From Rhizobium sp. 9140 (lineage in GTDB: Bacteria > Pseudomonadota > Alphaproteobacteria > Rhizobiales > Rhizobiaceae), in the NCBI RefSeq assembly GCF_900067135.1, contig NZ_FJUR01000001.1, positions 995,501 through 1,059,500 of the forward strand: DNA of 64,000 nt. Direction: 5' to 3'. Below are positions 56,632 through 64,000 of the stretch, piece by piece. A program made the translations under genes and the position numbers. A model generated the notes under the pieces. The model saw only the letters and a program-made list of their open reading frames with translations. It made no database searches and was not told where the DNA came from. Position 1 is the first letter of the stretch. The number at the start of each line of letters is the position of its first letter.

Positions 56632-58209
56632 ATGACCGAGATAGCCCATCCCGACAGCATCCTCATCATCGATTTCGGCAGCCAGGTGACGCAGCTCATC
56701 GCGCGCCGGGTTCGTGAAGCCGGCGTCTACTGCGAGATCCATCCCTTCAACAATGCCGAGGAAGCCTTCGCCCGCATGGGTCCGAAGGGTGTCATCTTCT
56801 CCGGCGGCCCGGCCTCCGTGACGGCGGAAGGCAGCCCGCGCGCGCCGCAGGCCGTGTTCGACAGCGGCATTCCGCTGCTCGGCATCTGCTACGGCCAGCA
56901 GACCATGTGCACCCAGCTCGGCGGCACCGTCGAGGGCGGCCACGCTGCCGAGTTCGGCCGTGCCGATGTCGAGATCAGGGCGGCAAGCCCGCTGTTCGAA
57001 GGCCTCTGGGAGGTCGGCGGCCGTTATCCCGTGTGGATGAGCCATGGCGACCGCGTGACGCAGCTGCCGCACGGCTTCGAGGTCATCGCCACATCCGAGA
57101 ACGCGCCCTTCGCCATCGCAGCCGACGAGAGCCGTCGCTACTACACCACCATGTTCCATCCCGAAGTGGTGCACACGCCGGATGGTGCGAGGCTCCTCTC
57201 CAACTTCGTGCACAAGATCGTGGGCCTGAAGTCGGACTGGACCATGGCCGCCTATCGCGCCGAGATGATCCGCAAGATTCGCGAAGACGTGGGTGACGGC
57301 CGGGTGATCTGCGGTCTCTCCGGTGGCGTCGACAGCTCGGTTGCCGCCGTTCTGATTCACGAGGCGATCGGCGACCAGCTGACCTGCGTCTTCGTCGATC
57401 ACGGCATGATGCGCCTCAACGAGGCGGACGAAGTGATCAAGATGTTCCGCGATCACTACAACATCCCGCTCGTTCATGTGGATGCGTCGGACCTGTTCCT
57501 CACCGAGCTTGCCGGCGAGGTGGATCCCGAGATCAAGCGCAAGATCATCGGCCGCCTGTTTATCGAGGTGTTCGAAGCGGAAGCCGCCAAGATCGCCGCG
57601 GACGGCAAGGGCGCCCCGGCCTTCCTCGCGCAAGGCACGCTCTATCCCGACGTCATCGAAAGCGTGTCCTTCTCGGGCGGCCCGTCCGTGACGATAAAGA
57701 GCCACCACAATGTCGGCGGCCTGCCGGCCCGCATGAACATGAAGCTGGTCGAGCCGCTGCGCGAACTCTTCAAGGACGAAGTGCGCGTGCTCGGCCGCGA
57801 ACTCGGCCTGCCCGAACGCTTCGTCGGCCGCCATCCCTTCCCGGGTCCGGGCCTCGCCATCCGCTGCCCCGGTGGCGTGACGCGCGAAAAGCTCGACATC
57901 CTGCGCAAGGCCGATGCCGTCTATCTCGACGAGATCCGCAAGGCCGGCCTCTACGATGTCATCTGGCAGGCCTTCGCCGTGCTGCTCCCGGTCCAGACCG
58001 TCGGCGTCATGGGCGATTACCGCACCTACGACTTCGTCTGCGCCCTGCGCGCCGTCACCTCGGTCGACGGCATGACGGCCGACTTCTACCCCTACGACAT
58101 GAACTTCCTCGGCCGCACGGCCACCCGCATCATCAACGAAGTCCGCGGCATCAATCGCGTCGTCTACGACGTGACGTCGAAGCCGCCCGGCACGATCGAG
58201 TGGGAATAA
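56632..58209 (+). CDS. guaA: GMP synthase (glutamine-hydrolysing)
   Basis: GuaA converts XMP to GMP. The 525-residue protein (same length as in E. coli) has a glutamine amidotransferase domain with catalytic Cys in [10 protein letters not shown] (~86) and the His/Glu pair in MFHPEVVHT (~176-178). The ATP pyrophosphatase domain has PP-loop SGGVDSS near 230, followed by the dimerisation domain ending [10 protein letters not shown] chose ATG 56632 (MTEIAHPDS) rather than 56605 because it matches the family start. Confidence 0.97.
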   Translation: MTEIAHPDSILIIDFGSQVTQLIARRVREAGVYCEIHPFNNAEEAFARMGPKGVIFSGGPASVTAEGSPRAPQAVFDSGIPLLGICYGQQTMCTQLGGTVEGGHAAEFGRADVEIRAASPLFEGLWEVGGRYPVWMSHGDRVTQLPHGFEVIATSENAPFAIAADESRRYYTTMFHPEVVHTPDGARLLSNFVHKIVGLKSDWTMAAYRAEMIRKIREDVGDGRVICGLSGGVDSSVAAVLIHEAIGDQLTCVFVDHGMMRLNEADEVIKMFRDHYNIPLVHVDASDLFLTELAGEVDPEIKRKIIGRLFIEVFEAEAAKIAADGKGAPAFLAQGTLYPDVIESVSFSGGPSVTIKSHHNVGGLPARMNMKLVEPLRELFKDEVRVLGRELGLPERFVGRHPFPGPGLAIRCPGGVTREKLDILRKADAVYLDEIRKAGLYDVIWQAFAVLLPVQTVGVMGDYRTYDFVCALRAVTSVDGMTADFYPYDMNFLGRTATRIINEVRGINRVVYDVTSKPPGTIEWE

Positions 58210-58450
58210 GCAAAGCAGGCCGGCGCGGAACCGAGGGGTGACGCGCTGGCTGTTCTGCACGGTCATGGCCGGAGCAAGTTAAGCGCGTGATCGCAAGGCC
58301 CGCATGGTTGCTGCACAGGTAAGCCAGTCCCATCGCTTGAAGATCTCTCTCTTTTGCGCCATTCACAGCCCTTAATCGATAGACCGCAGAATTTTCGTTC
58401 CCTTTTTGTTCTTGAAGGTCGCGAGGGTTCGGCTATAGTCGCGCGACAGG

Positions 58451-59524
58451 ATGGAGGCCAGTGTGAAGCAGGACGCAATCGTCATTCCCGGAGATACGCC
58501 GGGGGTTAGCTGGCGGGTTCCGGTGCTCGAATTTTCAGGCGCCAAGGCTGGTACTACGCCGAAGGTCTACATTCAGGCGGCCTTGCACGCCAACGAGCTT
58601 CCGGGTGTTGCGACGCTTCACCGTCTCTGCGCCCGTCTGCGCGAGGCAAAGGCGGCAGGAGCGATCCGGGGTGACATCACCATCCTACCGCAGGCCAATC
58701 CTATCGGAGCGGCCCAGTCGCATTTCGGCGAGATGCAGGGCCGTTTCGACCTGGGCTCCCGCGGGAACTACAATCGCGATTTCCCGTTGATCGCTGCCTC
58801 CGACCGCGATGATCTGCTGGTCGATCTCGACCGCTTTACCGCGCCGGAGCGGTTGAAGCGGGAGTTGCTCTACCGTGCGCTCGGTGCCAATCTCGTGCTC
58901 GACCTGCACTGCGACGACGAATCGCTGCCCTATGCCTATATCGACAGCGCCTTCTGGCCCGAGGCATCCGACCTGGCGTCCGCCCTCGATATGGATGCCG
59001 TATTTCTCTCCGACGGTGAAAGCTCCGCTTTCGAGGAGGCCGTCTCCTACGCGTGGAAGCAGGAGGAGGGCGGCAAAGGTGTTCCGCTGCCCGGTCGCCT
59101 CTCCGTCACGGTGGAATTGCGCGGGCGTCGCAATGTCGGCCCGGATGTCGCACAGTGCGATGCCGATGGTCTCTGGGCCTTTCTCGAAACGCGCGGCGTC
59201 GTTGACGGGGGCGGGCCGGCACTCCGGCCCTATGCGGGGCCTGCCTTCGCGCTCGATACGATCGAAATGATCAAGGCGCCCATTCCTGGCACGATCCTCT
59301 TTCATTGCGATATCGGAGATCACGTGGAAGCCGGCGATCTGCTGGCCGTGCTCGTCCCGCGTCCCGGCTTTCCGGAAGACGACGTAGAGCTACGCGCACC
59401 GCAGGCGGGGCTGGTCGTCACACGGTCGTCGGCACGTTTCGCCCGCCGCCGCGACGACCTGATGAAGATCGGCTGCGCCGAGATGACCGCAGCAGGCCGC
59501 AGGGCCGGAACGCTGGAGGACTGA
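58451..59524 (+). CDS. succinylglutamate desuccinylase/aspartoacylase (AstE-AspA) family protein
   Basis: The 357-residue zinc hydrolase resembles AstE/AspA deacylases. HANELPG (His46, Glu49) and DLHCDDES (His ~153) supply the zinc ligands, and VTVELRGRRNVG the catalytic Glu region. The C-terminal part (ELRAPQAGLVVTRSSARFARRRDDL) is a small barrel. The substrate is unknown. ATG at 58451 or GTG at 58463 could be the start; GGAGG favours the latter. It precedes the ArsC-like gene by four bases. Confidence 0.85.
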   Translation: MEASVKQDAIVIPGDTPGVSWRVPVLEFSGAKAGTTPKVYIQAALHANELPGVATLHRLCARLREAKAAGAIRGDITILPQANPIGAAQSHFGEMQGRFDLGSRGNYNRDFPLIAASDRDDLLVDLDRFTAPERLKRELLYRALGANLVLDLHCDDESLPYAYIDSAFWPEASDLASALDMDAVFLSDGESSAFEEAVSYAWKQEEGGKGVPLPGRLSVTVELRGRRNVGPDVAQCDADGLWAFLETRGVVDGGGPALRPYAGPAFALDTIEMIKAPIPGTILFHCDIGDHVEAGDLLAVLVPRPGFPEDDVELRAPQAGLVVTRSSARFARRRDDLMKIGCAEMTAAGRRAGTLED

Positions 59525-59528
59525 CCCC

Positions 59529-59879
59529 ATGACCACGATCCTTTATGGCATCCGCAACTGCGACACGATGAAGAAGGCCCGCACTTGGCTGGATGGTCAT
59601 GCGGTCGAGTACCGTTTTCACGACTACAAGATCGAAGGTATCGACCGTGCGTATCTATCGGGCTGGTGTGCTGCCTTGGGCTGGGAAGCCGTGCTGAACA
59701 GGGCAGGGACCACCTTCCGCAAGCTGCCGGACGCGGAACGAGAGGCCATCGACAGGGAAAAGGCGATTGCCCTGATGCTGACCAATCCTTCCATGATCAA
59801 ACGGCCGATCCTCGACCGCGACGGTGCGCTGACGGCGGGTTTCCGGCCGGAGATCTACGATACGCTTTTCGGGAACTGA
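59529..59879 (+). CDS. ArsC/Spx/YffB-like thioredoxin-fold protein
   Basis: The 116-residue protein has LYGIRNCDTMKKARTWLD with Cys11 as the single active-site cysteine, as in YffB, and the downstream segment RAGTTFRKLPDAE and NPSMIKRPIL. It is probably a glutathione-dependent thiol reductase; arsenate is not implied. It lies four bases after the AstE-like gene and 18 before YbaK, so all three may be one transcript. Confidence 0.88.
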   Translation: MTTILYGIRNCDTMKKARTWLDGHAVEYRFHDYKIEGIDRAYLSGWCAALGWEAVLNRAGTTFRKLPDAEREAIDREKAIALMLTNPSMIKRPILDRDGALTAGFRPEIYDTLFGN

Positions 59880-59897
59880 GCCAGGGGAAAACGAGCC

Positions 59898-60371
59898 ATG
59901 TCGAAGACGACGCGTGCGACGCAGATGCTGATCAAGGCGGGAACAGCGTTCACCACCCATAGCTACGATTACGACCCCTCTGTGGACAGGATTGGCATAG
60001 CTGCGGCCGAAGCGATGGGGGAGGCGCCGCAGCGCGTGCTGAAGACGCTGATGGCGGAGGTCGATGGCAGACCGGTCTGTGTGGTCGTGCCGTCCGATCG
60101 CGAAGTGAGCATGAAGAAGCTGGCGGCGGCGGCGGCCGGCAAGGCCGCCGCGATGATGAAGCCGGCCGCGGCCGAGCGGCTGACCGGTTACCATGTCGGC
60201 GGCATCAGCCCATTCGGGCAGAAAAAGACAGTGCCGACCTTCATCGAGGAGACGGCATTTGCAGAGCCGCTGGTCTATATGAATGGCGGCCAGCGCGGCT
60301 TGCAGATCCGTCTGTCGCCCGCCGATGCGCTCAAGGTTCTCGGCGCCATCGCCGTGCCGTTGGTTACATAA
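59898..60371 (+). CDS. ybaK: Cys-tRNA(Pro) deacylase YbaK/EbsC
   Basis: YbaK removes cysteine mischarged on tRNA(Pro), protecting translation fidelity. The 157-residue protein has RVLKTLMAEVDGRPVCVVVPSD, the conserved KLAAAAAGKAAAMMKPAAAERLTGYHVGGISPFGQ-type block ending at GGISPFGQKK, and IEETAFAEPLVYMNGGQRGLQI. The length is typical. GGGG precedes the ATG. It is the third gene after the AstE-like and ArsC-like genes. Confidence 0.92.
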   Translation: MSKTTRATQMLIKAGTAFTTHSYDYDPSVDRIGIAAAEAMGEAPQRVLKTLMAEVDGRPVCVVVPSDREVSMKKLAAAAAGKAAAMMKPAAAERLTGYHVGGISPFGQKKTVPTFIEETAFAEPLVYMNGGQRGLQIRLSPADALKVLGAIAVPLVT

Positions 60372-60448
60372 GAGAACAGCAACAAGAGGTTGGAAACGAA
60401 GCGTTAACCAAAATCTCCTTACATCGGTGTGACAGAAGGAGAATCGGT

Positions 60449-60772
60449 GTGAATATGAAGGCAGGACACGACGCCCGGGAAACGCATGGCGCGATCGTCG
60501 CATTTCCGCTGTCCGGACGGACAAACCTGATTCGCCGTTGCGCGGCCGAACTCGAGGCCGTCCATGGCGAGGCCGCTATTGCCTACTGGCGCACCGCCTG
60601 CCGCGGCCTTGCCGATGATCTTGGCAAACTCGGCTGTGACGAGGACGATATCCACCATCAGGTCATGGATTTTCAGACCGAAGTTCAGCTCGAAATGATG
60701 CGCCGCTACACCGAGCGCCTGGAAGCCGGCGCGGATGCCGACCCGGAGACCGGTCATCGCGCCCGCACCTGA
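60449..60772 (+). CDS. DUF6074-type small rhizobial protein, GTG start
   Basis: The 107-residue protein has GAIVAFPLSGRTNLIRRCAAELE, then the helical AYWRTACRGLADDLGKLGCDEDDI and HHQVMDFQTEVQLEMM. This matches the DUF6074-like family common in Rhizobiaceae, whose role is unknown; the family name is from memory. GTG at 60449 has AAGGAG seven bases upstream. Upstream the half-site TTAACCA (about 60404-60410) is noted. It converges on the RNA ligase-like gene. Confidence 0.65.
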   Translation: MNMKAGHDARETHGAIVAFPLSGRTNLIRRCAAELEAVHGEAAIAYWRTACRGLADDLGKLGCDEDDIHHQVMDFQTEVQLEMMRRYTERLEAGADADPETGHRART

Positions 60773-60777
60773 CGCCG

Positions 60778-61332
60778 TCAGGAGAGCGGAAAGCGAGCCG
60801 CCTTCTCCCAAGGGCCACCGGCATAGTACCAGAGGGACAGACCGGTGACGGTGAAATCCCACGGCGCGAAGTCTTCGGACAAAGTGGCCTGAAGCGTCCG
60901 CGCCGTTTCCGCCGAAACCTTGTTCTGCACCGTCACATGCGGCCGGAAGCCCTGCTGGTCCTGCCGCGTCAGCCATGGCTGAAAGCGCTGGGTAAGCGAG
61001 GCTCGCAGGCCCTGTAGTGCCGGGCTCGACAGCGCAAAGGCAACGCCGTTTCCAAGGAAGCGCACACGCTCGACCGTCACCGTGATCGGCGATCGCCCGG
61101 CAACGGCCTGCGCGAGATGCTGCATGATGGCCTCTCGTTCCTCGCCCGGCAGAGCATGAAACAGTGTGATATGCGCGGAGAGCCAGTTTCGCTCCGGCGG
61201 GAAATACCGGCTCCGCAGATGATCGAAATGCGCCTGCGCCGCTGCCTCCATCTCGACCGTAACAATCATGGGCCGACGGTCGACATCCGCTGAGCGCGCC
61301 TCGTCGCGTTGTTCGTCCTCGCTCTCGGCCAT
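60778..61332 (-). CDS. 2'-5' RNA ligase family protein
   Basis: The 184-residue protein has two HxTx motifs, HITLF at residues 54-58 and HVTVQN near 130, the twin catalytic histidines of the 2H phosphoesterase superfamily. The product may act on RNA 2',3'-cyclic phosphates or 2'-5' bonds; activity is inferred from family. An N-terminal acidic stretch precedes the fold, so the ATG at 61332 could be too early; one at ~61269 begins MIVTVEM. The divergent ATPase gene starts ~140 bases away. Confidence 0.85.
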   Translation of the reverse strand: MAESEDEQRDEARSADVDRRPMIVTVEMEAAAQAHFDHLRSRYFPPERNWLSAHITLFHALPGEEREAIMQHLAQAVAGRSPITVTVERVRFLGNGVAFALSSPALQGLRASLTQRFQPWLTRQDQQGFRPHVTVQNKVSAETARTLQATLSEDFAPWDFTVTGLSLWYYAGGPWEKAARFPLS

Positions 61333-61413
61333 GATCCCTGTACCCCTGTGCTATCCGTCTTACGCCTGCGTATCCGGCTCGGATGCAGGGAAAGCACGTT
61401 CCATCATTTTCTG

Positions 61414-61447
61414 CCTTGTAGCTCTAGTCGCTAGAGCCTTTACAAGG
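61414..61447 (+). promoter_or_regulatory. MerR-family-type promoter and operator of the metal ATPase
   Basis: TTGTAG (61416-61421) and TACAAG (61441-61446) are separated by 19 bases, longer than the usual 17. The spacer holds the perfect inverted repeat GCTCTAG-TCG-CTAGAGC (61421-61437). Outer arms CCTTGTA and TACAAGG form a second palindrome. A long spacer with a central dyad is the hallmark of promoters activated by MerR, ZntR or CadR regulators. No such regulator gene lies in the window. Confidence 0.6.
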
Positions 61448-61472
61448 GTTCCATCACGTGACGGAGATGATG

Positions 61473-63740
61473 ATGGGCGAGATGCGGCAAACACGATTCG
61501 ACGTTTCAGGCATGGACTGTGCCTCCTGCGCATCCAAGATCGACACAGCCGTCCGGCGGCTGCCGGGCGTCGCCGATGTCGCGGTCTCGGTGACGACGCA
61601 GACCATGACCGTTCACCATGACGAGACGACGGACCTTCCCGCTTTGGCGCGAAAGGTTTCGGGTCTCGGCTACAAGACGGTGCCCGCGAACCGGACGCCG
61701 GTGAAAGCGGCTCCGCAGGCCTCGGCTTGCTGCGGAGGTAACGCCCCTAACGACCATGATCATGAAAGCCACGGCCAAGGCGACCATGGCCATAAACATC
61801 ATGGCCACGATCCAGATCCGGCAAACGCAGCCACCGCTCCACCCTCGGGCCTGCATGGTCACGACCACGGACCCATGTCCGGCCCCTGGTGGGCCTCTGA
61901 CAAGGGCCGGTTGACGCTTCTTTGCGGTGGCGCTCTCGTGGCCGCCTATGCCGTCGGGCATCTCTTTCCCCCGCTTGCCTCCAACGCCTTCCTCATCGCG
62001 CTTCTCGTCGGCCTCGTACCCATCGGCCGGCGCGCGATCATGGCGGCGCTGGCGGGAACGCCGTTCTCGATCGAAATGCTGATGACCATCGCGGCTATCG
62101 GCGCCGTCATCATCGACGCGGGCGAGGAGGCGGCAGCCGTCGTCTTCCTGTTCCTTGTCGGTGAACTGCTGGAGGGCGTTGCGGCCAGCCGGGCACGGCG
62201 CAGCATTCAGGCCTTGTCGGACCTCGTGCCGAAGACGGCGTTCCTTGACGACAACGGTGTCACGCGCGAGGTGCCAGCAGACTCGCTCGTTCCCGGCAAC
62301 ATCATCCGCATCCGTCCCGGCGACCGTGTTCCCGCAGATGGCGATATCATTTCCGGCGAAAGCGCGATCGACGAAGCGCCCGTGACAGGCGAAAGCGTGC
62401 CTGTTCGCAAGACCGCGAATGATCCGGTCTTTGCCGGCACTGTTAATGGCGAAGGCGTGCTGCGGGTCACCGTCACGGCGGCAGCGGCCGACAATACCAT
62501 TGCCCGCGTCGTGCGCCTCGTGGAGGAAGCGCAGGAGGCAAAGGCGCCGACCGAGCGCTTCATCGATCGTTTTTCGCGTTATTACACGCCGGGCGTGGTC
62601 GTGGTCGCCGCGCTGGTCGCCATCCTGCCGCCGCTTCTGGCGGAAGGGTCCTGGTCGGAGTGGGTCTACAAGGGTCTCGCCATCCTGCTCATCGGCTGCC
62701 CCTGTGCACTGGTCATCTCGACGCCGGCCGCCATCGCTGCCTCCCTGTCCGCCGGCGCCCGTCGGGGACTGCTGGTCAAGGGCGGCGCCGTCCTGGAAAA
62801 GCTCGGCACGGTCGATACCGTCGCCTTTGACAAGACGGGGACGCTCACCGAAGGACGTCCCGTCGTCACCGACATTCTTGCCTTCACGGTTGCGGAGAGC
62901 GACATCCTGAGACTCTCGGCTGCGCTCGATGCAGGCTCAAGTCATCCCCTGGCCCTCGCCATCCTCGCGCGTGCTGAAGCGGACAGCATCGTTTATCCCG
63001 CAGCCGAAGGTTCAGCAGCGCTAGGCGGCAAGGGCGTTACCGGTACGGTCGGCCCGCAAAAGCTGTTCCTCGGCTCGCCCCATGCCGCGGCCGAGATCGC
63101 GGCGCTCTCCGCGGAGCAGTGGAGCGCCATTCAGGCGCTCAATGACGACGGCAAGACGGTGTCCGTACTCGTCATCGATGGTCAGGTGGCCGGCGCCATC
63201 GCCATGCGCGACGAGCCGCGCAAGGACGCACGGCAGGCGCTTGCAGCGCTCAGGGCAGCCGGCATTCGCACCGTGATGCTCACCGGCGACAACCGCCGCG
63301 TGGCTGAAGCCGTCGGGCGTGACCTCGGCATCGACGTGCGGGCCGAACTTATGCCGGAAGACAAGCAGACCATCGTGCGCGAACTGAAGGTGCAGGGTGC
63401 GACGGTCGCCAAAGTCGGAGACGGCATTAACGATGCGCCGGCGCTGGCGGCCGCCGATATCGGCATCGCCATCGGTGGCGGTACGGATGTCGCCCTGGAA
63501 ACCGCCGACGCCGCCATTCTCCATGGGCGCATCGCGGATGTTGCGGCGCTGATCAATCTGTCGAAGCGCTGCATGGCCAATATCCGGCAGAACATCGCCG
63601 TCGCGCTCGGTCTGAAGGCCGTGTTCCTCGTCACGACCATTGTCGGCATCACCGGCCTCTGGCCGGCGATCCTGGCGGATACCGGCGCGACCGTGCTCGT
63701 CACCATCAACGCCCTGCGGCTCCTGCGCGTCCGCGCCTGA
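61473..63740 (+). CDS. heavy-metal translocating P1B-type ATPase (Zn/Cd/Pb type)
   Basis: This inner-membrane pump exports Zn, Cd or Pb using ATP. The ~755-residue protein has an HMA domain with GMDCASC (Cys16, Cys19), a His-rich linker (~85-135), then membrane helices. The metal site CPC is in LIGCPCALVIST (~409-411), followed by the phosphorylation motif DKTGT (~453), SSHPLA (~489), MLTGDN (~602) and GDGINDAPAL (~650). The CPC site plus His-rich linker suits zinc or cadmium rather than copper. ATG 61473 has GGAG six bases upstream; GTG 61458 is less likely. It is preceded by a MerR-type promoter. Confidence 0.93.
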   Translation: MGEMRQTRFDVSGMDCASCASKIDTAVRRLPGVADVAVSVTTQTMTVHHDETTDLPALARKVSGLGYKTVPANRTPVKAAPQASACCGGNAPNDHDHESHGQGDHGHKHHGHDPDPANAATAPPSGLHGHDHGPMSGPWWASDKGRLTLLCGGALVAAYAVGHLFPPLASNAFLIALLVGLVPIGRRAIMAALAGTPFSIEMLMTIAAIGAVIIDAGEEAAAVVFLFLVGELLEGVAASRARRSIQALSDLVPKTAFLDDNGVTREVPADSLVPGNIIRIRPGDRVPADGDIISGESAIDEAPVTGESVPVRKTANDPVFAGTVNGEGVLRVTVTAAAADNTIARVVRLVEEAQEAKAPTERFIDRFSRYYTPGVVVVAALVAILPPLLAEGSWSEWVYKGLAILLIGCPCALVISTPAAIAASLSAGARRGLLVKGGAVLEKLGTVDTVAFDKTGTLTEGRPVVTDILAFTVAESDILRLSAALDAGSSHPLALAILARAEADSIVYPAAEGSAALGGKGVTGTVGPQKLFLGSPHAAAEIAALSAEQWSAIQALNDDGKTVSVLVIDGQVAGAIAMRDEPRKDARQALAALRAAGIRTVMLTGDNRRVAEAVGRDLGIDVRAELMPEDKQTIVRELKVQGATVAKVGDGINDAPALAAADIGIAIGGGTDVALETADAAILHGRIADVAALINLSKRCMANIRQNIAVALGLKAVFLVTTIVGITGLWPAILADTGATVLVTINALRLLRVRA

Positions 63741-63751
63741 TCTCCAAAGAC

Positions 63752-63780
63752 AAACGCCCGGCATCGCTGCCGGGCGTCTG
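63752..63780 (+). terminator. bidirectional terminator between the ATPase gene and rpiB
   Basis: Arms ACGCCCGGC and GCCGGGCGT form a 9-bp stem around ATCGCT. On the minus strand TTGTCTTT follows, fitting the end of rpiB; the plus strand has TCTGTCT after the stem. Confidence 0.7.
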
Positions 63781-63827
63781 TCTCCGGGATCGCGCGGGAG
63801 GATCTGCGCGACCGGCGGAAGGGAATG

Positions 63828-64000
63828 TTATTTCGCGGTGTCGAGGCGATCGATCGCCTTGACGTTGTCGGCCGACGAGCCGTTCGGATCGAACTCCGAG
63901 GCAAGCCAGGTATCGACGATCGCCTTGGCGAGTTCCGGGCCGATGACCCGCGCGCCCATGGTGATAATCTGCGCATTGTTCGACTTTGCGGCGCGTTCCG
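63828..64000 (-). CDS. rpiB: ribose-5-phosphate isomerase B (C-terminal part only)
   Basis: The window cuts this gene; only the last 57 codons are present. They read ...[18 protein letters not shown]..., ending LASEFDPNG and [12 protein letters not shown], which matches the C-terminus of RpiB/LacA/LacB sugar-phosphate isomerases in rhizobia. RpiB interconverts ribose 5-phosphate and ribulose 5-phosphate; some rhizobial members act on erythritol pathway phosphates instead. The start lies beyond the window. Confidence 0.8.
   Translation of the reverse strand, partial: ERAAKSNNAQIITMGARVIGPELAKAIVDTWLASEFDPNGSSADNVKAIDRLDTAK

Noticed and set aside
56497..58266. 589-codon minus-strand ORF opposite guaA
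   Set aside because: It is a composition artefact opposite a firmly identified gene.
60400..60420. CtrA site before the DUF6074 gene
   Set aside because: Only the half-site TTAACCA is present; the second TTAA is missing at the required distance.

Overview
The window is ordinary chromosomal DNA from a high-GC alphaproteobacterium of the order Hyphomicrobiales, most likely family Rhizobiaceae (Rhizobium, Agrobacterium, Ensifer or Shinella-like). The evidence is the mix of families: a TIGR02300 acidic protein, an alphaproteobacterial porin, a PmtA-type phospholipid methyltransferase, a CycM-like cytochrome, DUF982 and DUF6074 proteins, a short RNase D, and a DnaX without the zinc cysteines. No insertion sequence, prophage, CRISPR array or rRNA was seen. 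The many central-dogma genes would suit an origin-proximal region, but I see no origin in the window.

Layout. 0-9.8 kb: tRNA-Ala(GGC), an acidic TIGR02300 protein, a membrane-anchored MepA/M15-like protein overlapping cmk, rpsA with a structured leader, a large disordered protein, a nicotinamide phosphoribosyltransferase and RNase D. 9.9-15.1 kb: a D-2-hydroxyacid dehydrogenase, small hypothetical genes, tRNA-Leu(CAG), a phosphohexomutase, a YqaA/SelW-like pair and DoxX. 15.1-21.1 kb: the minus-strand rimP-nusA-ylxR-infB operon, closed by a terminator after infB and preceded by a promoter with an intrinsic terminator directly behind it. 21.3-30.1 kb: an MFS exporter, a lytic transglycosylase, recR, MOSC, a secreted protein, ybaB, dnaX, 4.5S RNA, a HIT protein and nudC. 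30.1-38.5 kb: porin, kdsB-pheA, cytochrome c, an AEC carrier, DUF982, BON, yraN-rsmI and dnaN. 38.5-49.4 kb: a variant ureohydrolase, pmtA, a variant histidine phosphatase, pyrF, an NDUFA9-like protein, uppP, GST-queG-oxidoreductase, an RlpA-like protein and an RsmB-like rRNA methyltransferase.

49.5-54.7 kb: a compact plus-strand operon of imelysin, di-heme oxidoreductase, second imelysin and DUF1513 protein. It has a perfect inverted repeat over its -35 element and looks like a regulated periplasmic redox or metal system. This is the best candidate for under-described biology here. 54.8-64 kb: TspO, a thioesterase, MTA/SAH nucleosidase, guaA, an AstE-like deacylase, an ArsC-like protein, YbaK, DUF6074, a 2'-5' RNA ligase-like protein, a Zn/Cd/Pb P1B-ATPase behind a MerR-type promoter, and the C-terminal end of rpiB.

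Several starts were set from ribosome binding sites rather than the longest open frame: TTG for rimP, the MFS gene and the RlpA-like gene, and GTG for the HIT and DUF6074 genes. All domain and family calls come from reading the translated sequence without database searches.
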